Source: an uncultured Clostridia bacterium
GTDB lineage: Bacteria; Bacillota; Clostridia; Oscillospirales; Oscillospiraceae
Length of the DNA: 64,000 nucleotides
Assembly (NCBI GenBank): GCA_937894515.1
Contig: CALCRH010000333.1
Span: forward strand, 1-64,000
Reading direction: 5' to 3'
Part shown: piece after piece, positions 1-7,894 of the stretch
How the letters are laid out: every line of letters starts with the position of its first letter
Position numbering within the stretch: position 1 is the stretch's first letter
Notes under the pieces: model-generated
What the model was told of the DNA's origin: nothing
The model's database searches: none
The model's input: only the letters and a program-made list of their open reading frames with translations
Made by a program: the position numbers and the translations under genes

Positions 1-97
1 CCCCAAGGTACACCGCATCGGCGCCGTAAAGCACGGCCATCTGTAATTTTTCCCAGTCTCCCGCCGGAGACAGCAATTCCGGTTTTCTTCTCATCAT
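1..97 (-). CDS. Peptidase U32 family protein, N-terminal fragment (runs off the window)
   Basis: The first 32 residues are visible, starting with an ATG that overlaps the mltG stop codon by one base; a second in-frame ATG follows at once. After a short basic start the protein reads ELLSPAGDWEKL and then YGADAVYLG, the characteristic N-terminus of U32 'collagenase-like' proteins. These are TIM-barrel-like enzymes; several members act in tRNA or rRNA hydroxylation or ubiquinone synthesis rather than as proteases. The overlap with mltG implies translational coupling in one operon, an arrangement common in Clostridia. The specific U32 subfamily cannot be assigned from this fragment. Confidence 0.85.
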   Translation of the reverse strand, partial: MMRRKPELLSPAGDWEKLQMAVLYGADAVYLG

Positions 98-1233
98 CAG
101 TTGTAGGGATGAGCTGCCGCGTAAGCATTAAAGGCGCCGTCAGTCTCAAAGAACTGGGTCGTGGTGCCGTCAGAATACCAATACCAGTAATTCGTCTGAT
201 TGGGGTGAAGGGCAGCCTGAATGGCGTCCATACCGGGGTTTCCGATCGGGCCGGCGGGCAGTCCTGCATACAGATATGTGTTGTAAGGGCTGTCGATCTC
301 CATATCCTCGTAGCTCAGCTTAAAGGTATTGGTTCCCTTGATAAAGTTCAGCGTAGCATCCAGCTGCAGCTTCCAACCGGCATTCAGTCGGTTGTGAATG
401 ACAGATGCAAAGTCGCGTTTATCATCGTTAGGGCCTGCCTCTGCCTCGATCAGAGAAGCGATGGTGATGATCTCCCGCAGGCTGTAATCCGTATTGCCGA
501 TGGACGTCATGGTGTCACCGTCCAGCTGGTTGACAAAGGCCGTCAGCATGGTATCAATGGCATAAATGGCGGATTTGTCCGGTGAAAAATCATAGGTATC
601 CGGGAAGAGATACCCCTCTACCCGCTCAATATCACCTATCTGATCCTCCCGCAGGAAGGTATAGTCCTGAAAGGCGTAGTTGGCGCAGGCATCTTCCAGT
701 TCCTCCGCCGTGGCGATCCCATTGGCTGCCAGCAGGTCAATGATCTCCCGTACCGTCATGCCCTCGGGAACGGTAATGCGTACCAGACCCTCCGCTTCGC
801 GGCGATCCTCCTCATAGTCATGCATATTGGAAATCAGGCTGCGGTAATCCATGTTGGTATTCAGGTTTTCATACGTACCGGGGTCGATCTTCTTTCCGGC
901 GTGCATAAATCTGCCCACAAAGCAGAAAAAGGATTTGTTGTTGATCAGTCCCGCCTTTTTCAGCTTTTTCCCCACATCGTGCAGGCTGTCTTTTTCCTCC
1001 ACCACGATGGTGGCCTCCAAATAATCCTTATTCAATGCACACAGGTCATTGGCCAGGAACCAGCCGATACCGGCCAAAATAGCGGAAACCAGCACCACGC
1101 AGATCAGATAAACCGCTACACCGCGGCGCTTGTTTTTTTTGCGCCTTGCCGAATGATTCGCCTGCTGCTGTGCGGCACGCCGCACCTCCTGGGCGTTATA
1201 ATAGGTCGTTTCAAAGTTCTTTTCGTTTGCCAT
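97..1233 (-). CDS. mltG: Endolytic murein transglycosylase MltG (YceG-like)
   Basis: This 378-residue protein is a membrane-anchored lytic transglycosylase that cuts nascent peptidoglycan and is thought to terminate glycan strand synthesis. Residues 1-38 are cytoplasmic and basic, one transmembrane helix covers about 38-60, and the rest is extracellular: a LysM-like region at about 75-165, then the catalytic YceG domain. Family motifs are present: VEGYLFPDTYDF at 205-216, and ASLIEAEA around 259-266, where E263 is the expected catalytic glutamate. Length is normal. It is preceded by its own sigma-A-type promoter (1311-1339) and overlaps the downstream U32 gene. Confidence 0.95.
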   Translation of the reverse strand: MANEKNFETTYYNAQEVRRAAQQQANHSARRKKNKRRGVAVYLICVVLVSAILAGIGWFLANDLCALNKDYLEATIVVEEKDSLHDVGKKLKKAGLINNKSFFCFVGRFMHAGKKIDPGTYENLNTNMDYRSLISNMHDYEEDRREAEGLVRITVPEGMTVREIIDLLAANGIATAEELEDACANYAFQDYTFLREDQIGDIERVEGYLFPDTYDFSPDKSAIYAIDTMLTAFVNQLDGDTMTSIGNTDYSLREIITIASLIEAEAGPNDDKRDFASVIHNRLNAGWKLQLDATLNFIKGTNTFKLSYEDMEIDSPYNTYLYAGLPAGPIGNPGMDAIQAALHPNQTNYWYWYSDGTTTQFFETDGAFNAYAAAHPYN

Positions 1234-1310
1234 ATTGTCAAATTCCTTTCCGGATGGTTACGCTATCATTGTCCGTAGTTTCCCACGGTTTTCCACACTC
1301 ATACAGGATA

Positions 1311-1339
1311 AGTATAGCACAGCTTTCGACATTTGTAAA
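1311..1339 (-). promoter_or_regulatory. Sigma-A-type promoter for mltG
   Basis: Read on the minus strand: TTTACA (1339-1334), a 17-bp spacer, then TATACT (1316-1311). It lies about 78 bases upstream of the mltG start. Confidence 0.65.
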
Positions 1340-1340
1340 T

Positions 1341-1368
1341 AAGCGGCAGGGTCTTTTCCCTGCCGCTT
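1341..1368 (-). terminator. Intrinsic terminator after rarD
   Basis: An 11-bp stem AAGCGGCAGGG / CCCTGCCGCTT with a 6-base loop sits just past the rarD stop. On the minus strand it is followed by TTATTTAC. It overlaps the mltG -35 region, separating the two transcripts. Confidence 0.7.
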
Positions 1369-1374
1369 GTCTGA

Positions 1375-2268
1375 TTATGCCGGTATCGACTTCCGCTTTC
1401 GTTCCTCATAAATGATATTCAGCGTATACAAAATCACGCCTCCCCAGATAAAGCAGAAGCTCACCAGTTTTTCGTGGGTCAGGCTCTCTCCCATGATCTT
1501 GCCGCAGAAGATACCGATGGTCGGGCTGATATACTGGCAGATCCCCGCCGTCATCAGCGGCAGATTCCGCACGCCGATGGCATAGAACAGCATCGGAAGC
1601 CCGGTAACGATACCGCTGCCGCACAGCAGAAGTTGTCGCACCACCGTCACGCTGCCAAGTCCGTTGTCTCCCATGCGGAAAAACAGGAGAAACACCAGGG
1701 CGATCGGCACCATCAGTAAAATTTCGATGGTGGTGGATACGATGGAGTCCAGCGTCAGACTCTTTTTGATGGCGGCATAGATGGCAAACGCCACCGCTAA
1801 AACGATGGTCACATAAGGTACACCGCCAAAGCCGCCGGTGGACAGCACGATTCCCACCACCACAACGGCCAAAATCACCAGATGCCGCCAGGTAATTTTC
1901 TCATGAAAAATAACGGCGCCCAGAAAGAACACCACCAGCGGCTGAATATAGTAGCCAAGGGAACACTCCAGTACCCGTCCGTTCTGTACTGCCCACAGAT
2001 ACACGATCCAGTCGGTAAAGAGCAGGAACATGGCGGGCACTTCCCGCTTCATCACCTGCTTGTCCCGGAGTGCCGCCCGGAGCTGGGGCAGCTTCCCCTG
2101 CACCTTCAGAATCACAAGGCAGGTCACCGATGCCCAGATGATCCGGCAGGCCATGAGGAAAAAAGTGTCCATGTCCTGACAGAGATACCAGTAAAGCGGC
2201 TGAAAGCCCCAGATGAGAAAGCATCCCATCATCGCCAAAAGGCCCTTTTTATAGTTGTATTTGCCCAT
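1375..2268 (-). CDS. rarD: RarD-like drug/metabolite permease (EamA family)
   Basis: The 297-residue protein is almost entirely hydrophobic, with about ten predicted transmembrane helices in two EamA repeats. The N-terminus (GLLAMMGCFLIWGFQPLYW) and the mid-protein stretch (SLGYYIQPLVVFFLGAVIF) match the RarD subgroup, named from a chloramphenicol-sensitivity protein of unknown natural substrate. Length is typical. It is monocistronic, with a terminator immediately downstream. The start is ATG at 2268; the divergent glycosylase gene begins about 60 bp away. Confidence 0.85.
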   Translation of the reverse strand: MGKYNYKKGLLAMMGCFLIWGFQPLYWYLCQDMDTFFLMACRIIWASVTCLVILKVQGKLPQLRAALRDKQVMKREVPAMFLLFTDWIVYLWAVQNGRVLECSLGYYIQPLVVFFLGAVIFHEKITWRHLVILAVVVVGIVLSTGGFGGVPYVTIVLAVAFAIYAAIKKSLTLDSIVSTTIEILLMVPIALVFLLFFRMGDNGLGSVTVVRQLLLCGSGIVTGLPMLFYAIGVRNLPLMTAGICQYISPTIGIFCGKIMGESLTHEKLVSFCFIWGGVILYTLNIIYEERKRKSIPA

Positions 2269-2329
2269 CGTTCTATCCCCTTTACACGCCGGAAAAAGAA
2301 TGATAGAATTGTATCACCGAGGTGAGAAA

Positions 2330-2944
2330 ATGGCAAGACTCTGTGGCGAATTTTATGTCGGTGATACGGTGGAAATTGCCCGCAGCCTGTTGGGCAAATA
2401 TCTGGTGCGCCAACTTGACGGTGAACTCCTCGTCTGCCGCATCACGGAAACCGAAGCCTATGTAGGCGCCATCGACAAAGCCTGTCACGCCTATGGCTAC
2501 CATAAGACCCGGCGCAATGCCACCATGTTCGGCCAGCCGGGTCACGCCTATCTCTACCTCATCTACGGTATGTACACCTGTCTCAACTTTGTCACCAACC
2601 CTGTGGGTGAGCCGGATGCGGTATTGCTCCGTGGCTTGGAGCCGGTAACAGGGCTCGACACCATGTGCCGCCTGCGCTTCGGGAAACCGTGGGCAGCGCT
2701 CACCCCCTACCAGCGCAAAAACTTCTGTAATGGTCCCGGCAAATGCTGCAAGGCACTGTCTCTGGATACATCGCTCGACGGCTGTGACCTGACCGGCGAT
2801 ACGCTCTTTTTGTGCGACAGCCTGACCGATGTCGGACTTCCCGATTCCCCTCAGCCGTCCCGTCAAATCGCCGTAGGCAAGCGCATCGGCATTGACTACG
2901 CCGAGGAGGCCAAAGACTTTCCCTGGAGGTTTACCCTATGCTGA
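2330..2944 (+). CDS. DNA-3-methyladenine glycosylase (Mpg/AAG family)
   Basis: A base-excision repair enzyme that removes alkylated purines from DNA. The 204-residue form starts at the ATG at 2330, chosen because GAGGTGAG (2319-2326) lies just upstream; a longer frame back to 2255 would run into the divergent rarD start. The family signature ITETEAYVG carries the catalytic glutamate, and GHAYLYLIYGMY and the later NGPGKCCKAL region are also typical. The stop overlaps the next gene's start by 7 bases, so the HAD protein is probably translationally coupled. Confidence 0.93.
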   Translation: MARLCGEFYVGDTVEIARSLLGKYLVRQLDGELLVCRITETEAYVGAIDKACHAYGYHKTRRNATMFGQPGHAYLYLIYGMYTCLNFVTNPVGEPDAVLLRGLEPVTGLDTMCRLRFGKPWAALTPYQRKNFCNGPGKCCKALSLDTSLDGCDLTGDTLFLCDSLTDVGLPDSPQPSRQIAVGKRIGIDYAEEAKDFPWRFTLC

Positions 2945-3564
2945 TTTTTGATATGGACGGCGTGCTGACTGACAGCAATGCCATCTGGAAACAGGTGGAT
3001 ATCGACTTTCTGGCCAAGCGCGGCATGCCCTATACCCAGGAATATTATCATGGTGTGGCGCACACTGTTCTCAGCAAAGCCGCCGTGTTCACCAAGTCCT
3101 ATTGTAACCTGTCTGAAAGCTGCGAGGAGATCATCGCTGAATGGATGGAAATGGCCGGTGATGTCTATGCCACCGATGTCCCCGCCAAGCCCTTTGTGAA
3201 AGAATACCTGGAAAAGTGCCGTCAAAGCGGGGAGCGCATGGTGGTGCTCACCAGCGCCGTCCCCGCCCATTGCCGCGCCGCTCTGACCCATCTGGATCTG
3301 CTCCCTTATTTTGAGCACGTCTTTTTCGCGCAGGAGCTGGGTCTGGATAAGCAGAGCCCCGCCATCTACGAAAAAGTTCTGTCCCTGCTGAACGTTTCCC
3401 CCTCTGACTGCACCGTCTACGATGATTCCATTGCCGCCTGCCGCAGCGCCAAGGCCGCCGGTATGCAGGTCGTCGGGGTGTACGATGCCTTTTTCCATGT
3501 CTCCTGGGACGAGATGCAGTCCGTCTGTGACCGGACGATCAAGAGCTTTGCCGAATTGCTGTAA
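2938..3564 (+). CDS. HAD-family hydrolase, beta-phosphoglucomutase-like
   Basis: A 208-residue cytoplasmic phosphatase or phosphomutase of the haloacid dehalogenase superfamily. Motif I is FDMDGVLTD with nucleophile D5 and acid/base D7. Motif II is the threonine/serine in VVLTSA, motif III the lysine near LGLDKQSP, and motif IV the acidic pair in VYDDS. An alpha-helical cap occupies residues of about 15-85, as in subclass I members. The substrate cannot be named. It is coupled to the upstream DNA glycosylase by a 7-base overlap; tandem REP elements follow. Confidence 0.88.
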   Translation: MLIFDMDGVLTDSNAIWKQVDIDFLAKRGMPYTQEYYHGVAHTVLSKAAVFTKSYCNLSESCEEIIAEWMEMAGDVYATDVPAKPFVKEYLEKCRQSGERMVVLTSAVPAHCRAALTHLDLLPYFEHVFFAQELGLDKQSPAIYEKVLSLLNVSPSDCTVYDDSIAACRSAKAAGMQVVGVYDAFFHVSWDEMQSVCDRTIKSFAELL

Positions 3565-3592
3565 GCGTTCTCTGATTACGACCCGCATCTTC

Positions 3593-3663
3593 GTAGGGGC
3601 GGACGACTCTGTCCGCCCGCAAATACCCGCCATTCCGTAGGGGCCGGCGTCCCCGATGGCCCG
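3593..3663 (+). repeat. Two tandem REP-like hairpins (direct orientation)
   Basis: Copy 1 (3593-3620) has GTAG, then a hairpin with arms GGGCGGAC and GTCCGCCC. Copy 2 (3637-3663) has GTAG, then a weaker hairpin with arms starting GGGCC and ending GGCCC. Both belong to the dispersed GTAG-foot family described in the findings. They follow the HAD gene stop. Confidence 0.85.
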
Positions 3664-3761
3664 TTTGCACCGCCCGCCATTTCGTATGGCCCGCCGCTCT
3701 GCTTCCCGCTTTTCCTTTCATAATTATGTTTTTTTCCGCCCAAACAGCGCAAAAAATGGTG

Positions 3762-3790
3762 TTGTATTCTGCTGTTTTATGGGATATAAT
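3762..3790 (+). promoter_or_regulatory. Promoter of the structured leader
   Basis: TTGTAT (3762-3767), a 17-bp spacer and a consensus TATAAT (3785-3790). The predicted start of transcription, about 3797, coincides with the first base of the leader's outer helix. Confidence 0.75.
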
Positions 3791-3796
3791 AAAAAT

Positions 3797-3952
3797 TGCC
3801 ACACAACTACATAATATACTCCTTAGGGGTGCATTTTTACTATTGTAAAAACGCATCTCCATTTTTGCATCCCTTGGGAGTTGAAAGGTTGTGTGGCAGC
3901 AATGGGAGCTGTGCGTTTTTCGGTGCGCAGCTTCTGCTGCGCACTTTTTATT
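3797..3952 (+). promoter_or_regulatory. Structured 5' leader with terminator, candidate riboswitch
   Basis: An 11-bp perfect outer helix joins 3797-3807 (TGCCACACAAC) to 3888-3898. Inside it a long imperfect helix pairs 3818-3833 with 3866-3881 (15 of 16 positions), capped by a 7-bp hairpin 3834-3840 / 3845-3851. Downstream is an intrinsic terminator: GTGCGCAGC (3923-3931), loop TTCT, GCTGCGCAC (3936-3944), then five T. AGCTGTG (3907-3913) can instead pair with CGCAGCT (3926-3932), which would break the terminator. This is the layout of a transcription-attenuating RNA. I do not recognise the aptamer as a known class. Confidence 0.65.
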
Positions 3953-3970
3953 GTACGGGAGGAGAACGTG

Positions 3971-5191
3971 ATGAAACGCATATTTAGCTGTATTTTAGCG
4001 CTGTGCCTGATGATGGGCATGGTCAGCGGTATCATTGTTACGGCAGAAGCGGATGACGGCTTCACCTATGTAGAAACAATGAAGGATTTGCCAAATGCGT
4101 TGAGCAGTGCACATAGCGGCGATGAAGTTCTGGTTGTCAGTAATACCATTACTACTTTTGCCGTAACGAATGATATTACCGTTCCTCAGGGAATAACCCT
4201 ACACTTTGGTGGAGACTTTTCACAGGTAACGATTAACGAGGGAGTAACGGTAACGGTGAACGGCAAGCTGACCGAAGAAGGCTTATTGCTTATCAATGGC
4301 AAAGCCATTGTAAACGGTCATGCCCGTTGTTTCAATGGCCTTACCATAGCAAGTACTGGGGAGCTTGAGGATAATGGAGAGGTTGTGGTTATTAGAGGTA
4401 CGTTTACCAATAACGGTTCCATGAAAGGCAAAGGACATTTTCTTGTCTATCCCCCGGAGCTTGATACCGGCACCCCGGTTGCCATAAATAATACAAATTT
4501 TCCTGATGCAGACTTTAGACAGCGTGTTTCTCGACATTATGATACCAACGAGGACGGCTATATCACCACCGATTCTTTTGCCCAAATCGAAGAGCTTTTT
4601 TCAATGGGACCGGATACTAAGAACATAACCGGAATCAAATATTTTACGGGATTGAAGTACCTGCATCTCGGTGGAAACGGCGATGGACACAGCCCCCTCA
4701 CTTCGGTAGATGTCAGCGGATTGACGAACTTGGAAGAGCTTTATGTTGGGGATAGCGATTTGAAATCGCTGAATGTAACCGGCTGCACAAAGTTAAAATG
4801 TGTCTATGTTACCGATGCCAAATTGTATAAAGACGGTATTATCGGATACGATTCCCTGCCCGATGGTGTGGAGATCATTGGTCTGCTTGGCGATGTTGCC
4901 CCCGATGACCCCGCCCCCTCCGGCGGCTGCTATGTGGCAACCTGCGTGTACGGCTCCTACGATTGCCCCCAGGTCTGGACGCTGCGCCGATTCCGTGACG
5001 AAACGCTGGCCAAGACCTGGTACGGCAGAGCCTTTATCCATACCTACTATGCCATCAGCCCCACGATCGTAAAGTGGTTCGGCGATACCGACTGGTTCAA
5101 GAACATGTGGCGCGGCACATTGGACAAGATGGTGGAAAATCTCAACGCCAAGGGCGTTCCCAATACAGCTTACGATGATATCGACTGGTAA
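3971..5191 (+). CDS. Secreted leucine-rich-repeat protein with CFI-box C-terminus
   Basis: A 406-residue exported protein; the start at 3971 is set by GGGAGGAGAA upstream and by the signal peptide (residues 1-25, cleavage near VTAEA). Residues of about 30-180 form a low-complexity beta-rich region with repeated 'VNG' turns. Residues of about 200-310 contain irregular BspA/internalin-like leucine-rich repeats (FTGLKYLHLGG, LTNLEELYVGD, CTKLKCVYVTD). From residue 320 a C-terminal domain CYVATCVYGSYD followed by LRRFRDETL and YYAISP matches the CFI-box C-terminal family of unknown function. The gene is behind its own promoter and the structured leader, and ends at a bidirectional terminator. Confidence 0.8.
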   Translation: MKRIFSCILALCLMMGMVSGIIVTAEADDGFTYVETMKDLPNALSSAHSGDEVLVVSNTITTFAVTNDITVPQGITLHFGGDFSQVTINEGVTVTVNGKLTEEGLLLINGKAIVNGHARCFNGLTIASTGELEDNGEVVVIRGTFTNNGSMKGKGHFLVYPPELDTGTPVAINNTNFPDADFRQRVSRHYDTNEDGYITTDSFAQIEELFSMGPDTKNITGIKYFTGLKYLHLGGNGDGHSPLTSVDVSGLTNLEELYVGDSDLKSLNVTGCTKLKCVYVTDAKLYKDGIIGYDSLPDGVEIIGLLGDVAPDDPAPSGGCYVATCVYGSYDCPQVWTLRRFRDETLAKTWYGRAFIHTYYAISPTIVKWFGDTDWFKNMWRGTLDKMVENLNAKGVPNTAYDDIDW

Positions 5192-5194
5192 TAG

Positions 5195-5228
5195 ACAAGC
5201 GGTGTGCCTTCGCACACCGCTTGTTTTG
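5195..5228. terminator. Bidirectional terminator
   Basis: A 12-bp stem CAAGCGGTGTGC / GCACACCGCTTG, loop CTTC, followed by TTTTGTTT. It lies between two convergent genes and can serve both. Confidence 0.8.
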
Positions 5229-5230
5229 TT

Positions 5231-5785
5231 TCAGCCGTTTTCGCCGTTGTCGTTGAACATATCCATGGTGGTCAGATCCATCATCTCCCGGGCGATCCCG
5301 TCAAAGGTCTCCAGCGCCATCTCGCCATCGTCCATCAACGACAGCACATACTGCCCGTCGATGGTCATCCAGCGGGCCGCCTTATAGGTGTCTGACTCCA
5401 CCAGTTCCACCTTGTCGCCGCAAGGCTCTGCAAATGCCGCCTTTACCACATCATCCCAGATACCGGAGATGTCCTCCGTACTGGGAGCGCAGCGGAAGGT
5501 ATAGTCATATCCGCCCATGGTGAACTGATACTGGGCCATTTTGTAATCGCCCATATCGCCCACAGCGAAATGCTCCTCGCTGACCCCCATGGCGGCAGGT
5601 CTGCGCAGGTTGCAGCCCACTTCAGCGTTGATCTCCTCCAAAGAGGCGTAATCCACCCAGGGGTTGGCCACGCCTGTCATAGGCTCCTCGCCGCCCTCCG
5701 GCTCAACTTCTTCCTGCTTTGCTCCGCATGCCGCCAGGCTCAGCACCATCAGCAGGCACAGCAGCATCGCCAAAAACTTTTTCAT
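5231..5785 (-). CDS. Putative lipoprotein, unknown function
   Basis: A 184-residue protein with a lipoprotein signal peptide (MKKFLAMLLCLLMVLSLAAC; lipobox LAAC, so Cys20 would be lipidated) and a short acidic linker. The remaining ~150 residues are soluble and repeatedly aromatic (YKMAQYQFTMGGYDYTFRC). No catalytic motif is apparent. A clear AAGGAG precedes the start. I do not recognise a named family; small lipoproteins of this kind are common in Oscillospiraceae. Confidence 0.75.
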   Translation of the reverse strand: MKKFLAMLLCLLMVLSLAACGAKQEEVEPEGGEEPMTGVANPWVDYASLEEINAEVGCNLRRPAAMGVSEEHFAVGDMGDYKMAQYQFTMGGYDYTFRCAPSTEDISGIWDDVVKAAFAEPCGDKVELVESDTYKAARWMTIDGQYVLSLMDDGEMALETFDGIAREMMDLTTMDMFNDNGENG

Positions 5786-5892
5786 TTCAAATTCTCCTTT
5801 GCTCAGTAATGATCCGTTTGGATATCTGTAAGACGAGAGATCGTCCCGAAATGTTCCCGTGAACGTCTGCCACGTTCTTGTATTATGTCAAC

Positions 5893-6396
5893 TTAAAAGC
5901 TGCCAATGGGAATACTGCCGTCATCGGTTCCCTTTTCGATTTTTTCAATGGTGAGAAAATAGGCCTTGCCGCTTTCCATCTCCACCTTGACCCGTTCGCC
6001 GGCCTTGTGCCCCATCACCGCCTTACCCACCGGGGACTCCTTACTGATCAGTCCTTTCAGCGCGTCCTGCCGCAGAGTCGTCACCAGTTGGATCTCCCGG
6101 GAGGTTCCTGTATTTTCCATTTTGATGGTCACCTTGTCGTATAGACCTGCCGTCTCCTCGGTGGATCTGTCCTCGATCACGTGGGCGGTCTTGATCATAC
6201 GTTCCAAATAGCGAATGCGCGCATCGTTGCGGTTCTTCTCCTGCTTGGCACATTTGTATTCAAAATTCTCGCTCAAATCGCCAAACGCCCGTGCCACCTG
6301 CACGTCCTCGATCAGTTTCGGCCGCAGCTCCCGCACCCGATAGTCGATCTCCTCCTGCATCTTTTGCAGATCGCTTTTTGTCAGTTCATCATACAT
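5893..6396 (-). CDS. greA: GreA/GreB-family transcription elongation factor
   Basis: This 167-residue protein would enter the RNA polymerase secondary channel and stimulate cleavage of backtracked transcripts. The N-terminal coiled coil (residues of about 5-80) carries the tip sequence GDLSEN with the acidic residues that hold the catalytic metal. The C-terminal FKBP-like domain contains the typical ISKESPVGKAVMGHKAGE. It overlaps the upstream MocR-type regulator gene by 8 bases on the same strand, so the two are cotranscribed, which is an unusual partner for a Gre factor. Confidence 0.9.
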   Translation of the reverse strand: MYDELTKSDLQKMQEEIDYRVRELRPKLIEDVQVARAFGDLSENFEYKCAKQEKNRNDARIRYLERMIKTAHVIEDRSTEETAGLYDKVTIKMENTGTSREIQLVTTLRQDALKGLISKESPVGKAVMGHKAGERVKVEMESGKAYFLTIEKIEKGTDDGSIPIGSF

Positions 6397-7792
6397 CGTC
6401 CGTCTCCTCCATGATTTTTGCCAAACGCTCCAGTGCTTCCGGCAGACGCTCCAGCGTCAAGCCGGAGTAGTTCACCACCAAAACGTGCATCGGCGCTTTC
6501 TCCTTTTCCTTGTAATAATCCGACAACAGCGCCAGCCGCAGCCCCTGCTCCGCCGCCCGTTCCCGTAGATCCCGATCTGACAGTTGTGTGCGGAGCTGTA
6601 CCAGGAAATGTAGTCCCGCGCCCCGTTCCCAGATCCTCGCCTTTCCCTGCAACGCGCCGTTTTCAATGCACGCCATTACCGCATCGCGCTTCTGGCGATA
6701 TCGCTTCCGCATGCGGTTTAAATGCTGCTCGTAGCTGCCCCGCGCCAAAAATGCCGCCAGCGTGTATTGCTCAAATCCCGACACCGTGCAGGCATAAAAT
6801 CCCAGCCGCCGGTGATACTCTTCTAACAGGGGCGCCGGCAGGATCATATAACTAATACGGATACTGGGCGCAATGGTCTTGGAAAAGGTGTTCAGATAAA
6901 TCACCCGCTGGTTTTCGTCCACCGAGTACATGGTGGGGATCGGGTGTCCCATAAAACGGAACTCGCTGTCGTACTCGTCCTCAAGAATATACCGTCCTTC
7001 TCTCTCTGCCGCCCAGCCCAGCAGCTCCTGCCGGCGGGAAATGGGCATCACGATACCGGTGGGATAGTGATGGCTGGGGGATATATGCACCACCGAGGCA
7101 TCACTTTCCCGCAGTTTTTTTGCGGAAAGGCCATTCTCGTCCAACCCGATATAGCGCACGGATACGCCGTTGCTTTCGTAAATTCTGGCAATTTTACCGT
7201 ATCCCGGCTCCTCCACGGCGTAGCACTTGTCCCGTCCCAAAAGCTGTACCAGCAGATGGTATAGAAGCTCCGTCCCGGCACCCACGATAATCTGATTGGG
7301 ATCAACGGTCATACCCCGGTTCTGCCGCAGATAATCGGCAATCGCCTGCCGCAGTTCCAGTGCGCCGGTGGAAGGCATGGATCGCAGCAGTCCCGTATCC
7401 TGCTCCAGAATCGTCTGCCGCATCAGCTTGGCCCAGGTGGTAAAAGGGAAATACTCCGCCGCAGTGGAGTTGGTCACAAAGTCCAAAAACCAGGTTCGCT
7501 CCTGCCCTTTCTCCGGTATGGGAGTGGCCACAACAGCCGTCAGGGGCCGTTCCATCGGTGTCACGTAATAGCCCCGTTTTTCCCGGCTGTAAATATATCC
7601 CTCCGCAATCAGCTGCTCGTAGGCATTCTTCACCGTCACAATGCTGATCTCCAGGTGTTCTGCCAGCACCCGCTTTGACGGCAGTTTTTCATCTGCCCCC
7701 AGCTTCCCACGGAGAATGTCAGCTTTGATCCACCGATAGAGCTGTTCATACAGGCTCACGCCGCTATTCCTTTCCAACGTATAAGTCAGCAT
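6389..7792 (-). CDS. pdxR: MocR-family transcriptional regulator (PdxR-like)
   Basis: The 467-residue form starts at the ATG at 7792 with GGAGGA close upstream; a TTG at 7816 would add eight residues but overlaps that ribosome site. Residues 1-75 are a GntR winged helix (LPSKRVLAEHLEISIVTVKNAYEQL). From about 110 the protein is a fold-type I aminotransferase-like domain, with IILEDEYDSEF-type and NTFSKTIAPSIRI motifs, the latter containing the PLP lysine. Such regulators use PLP or an amino acid adduct as effector, and PdxR members control vitamin B6 genes. The divergent ECF S component fits a B6-uptake role; the effector assignment is inference. Confidence 0.82.
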   Translation of the reverse strand: MLTYTLERNSGVSLYEQLYRWIKADILRGKLGADEKLPSKRVLAEHLEISIVTVKNAYEQLIAEGYIYSREKRGYYVTPMERPLTAVVATPIPEKGQERTWFLDFVTNSTAAEYFPFTTWAKLMRQTILEQDTGLLRSMPSTGALELRQAIADYLRQNRGMTVDPNQIIVGAGTELLYHLLVQLLGRDKCYAVEEPGYGKIARIYESNGVSVRYIGLDENGLSAKKLRESDASVVHISPSHHYPTGIVMPISRRQELLGWAAEREGRYILEDEYDSEFRFMGHPIPTMYSVDENQRVIYLNTFSKTIAPSIRISYMILPAPLLEEYHRRLGFYACTVSGFEQYTLAAFLARGSYEQHLNRMRKRYRQKRDAVMACIENGALQGKARIWERGAGLHFLVQLRTQLSDRDLRERAAEQGLRLALLSDYYKEKEKAPMHVLVVNYSGLTLERLPEALERLAKIMEETDDV

Positions 7793-7823
7793 GGCTCCTC
7801 CATCTGGTATTAACAAATAAATT

Positions 7824-7862
7824 CAAATTGGTTATTTTCATCATACCAGTTTGCATTATAAT
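7824..7862 (+). promoter_or_regulatory. Candidate MocR/PdxR operator and promoter for the ECF S gene
   Basis: The divergent intergenic space holds an imperfect inverted repeat, CAAATTGGT (7824-7832) and ACCAGTTTG (7845-7853), one mismatch in nine. A consensus TATAAT (7857-7862) follows but has no good -35, which suits an activator-dependent promoter. A further CTGGTAT at 7804-7810 mirrors ATACCAG at 7843-7849. Confidence 0.5.
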
Positions 7863-7894
7863 ACAGAATATCCTACAAAGCAAGGGGCCTTACA

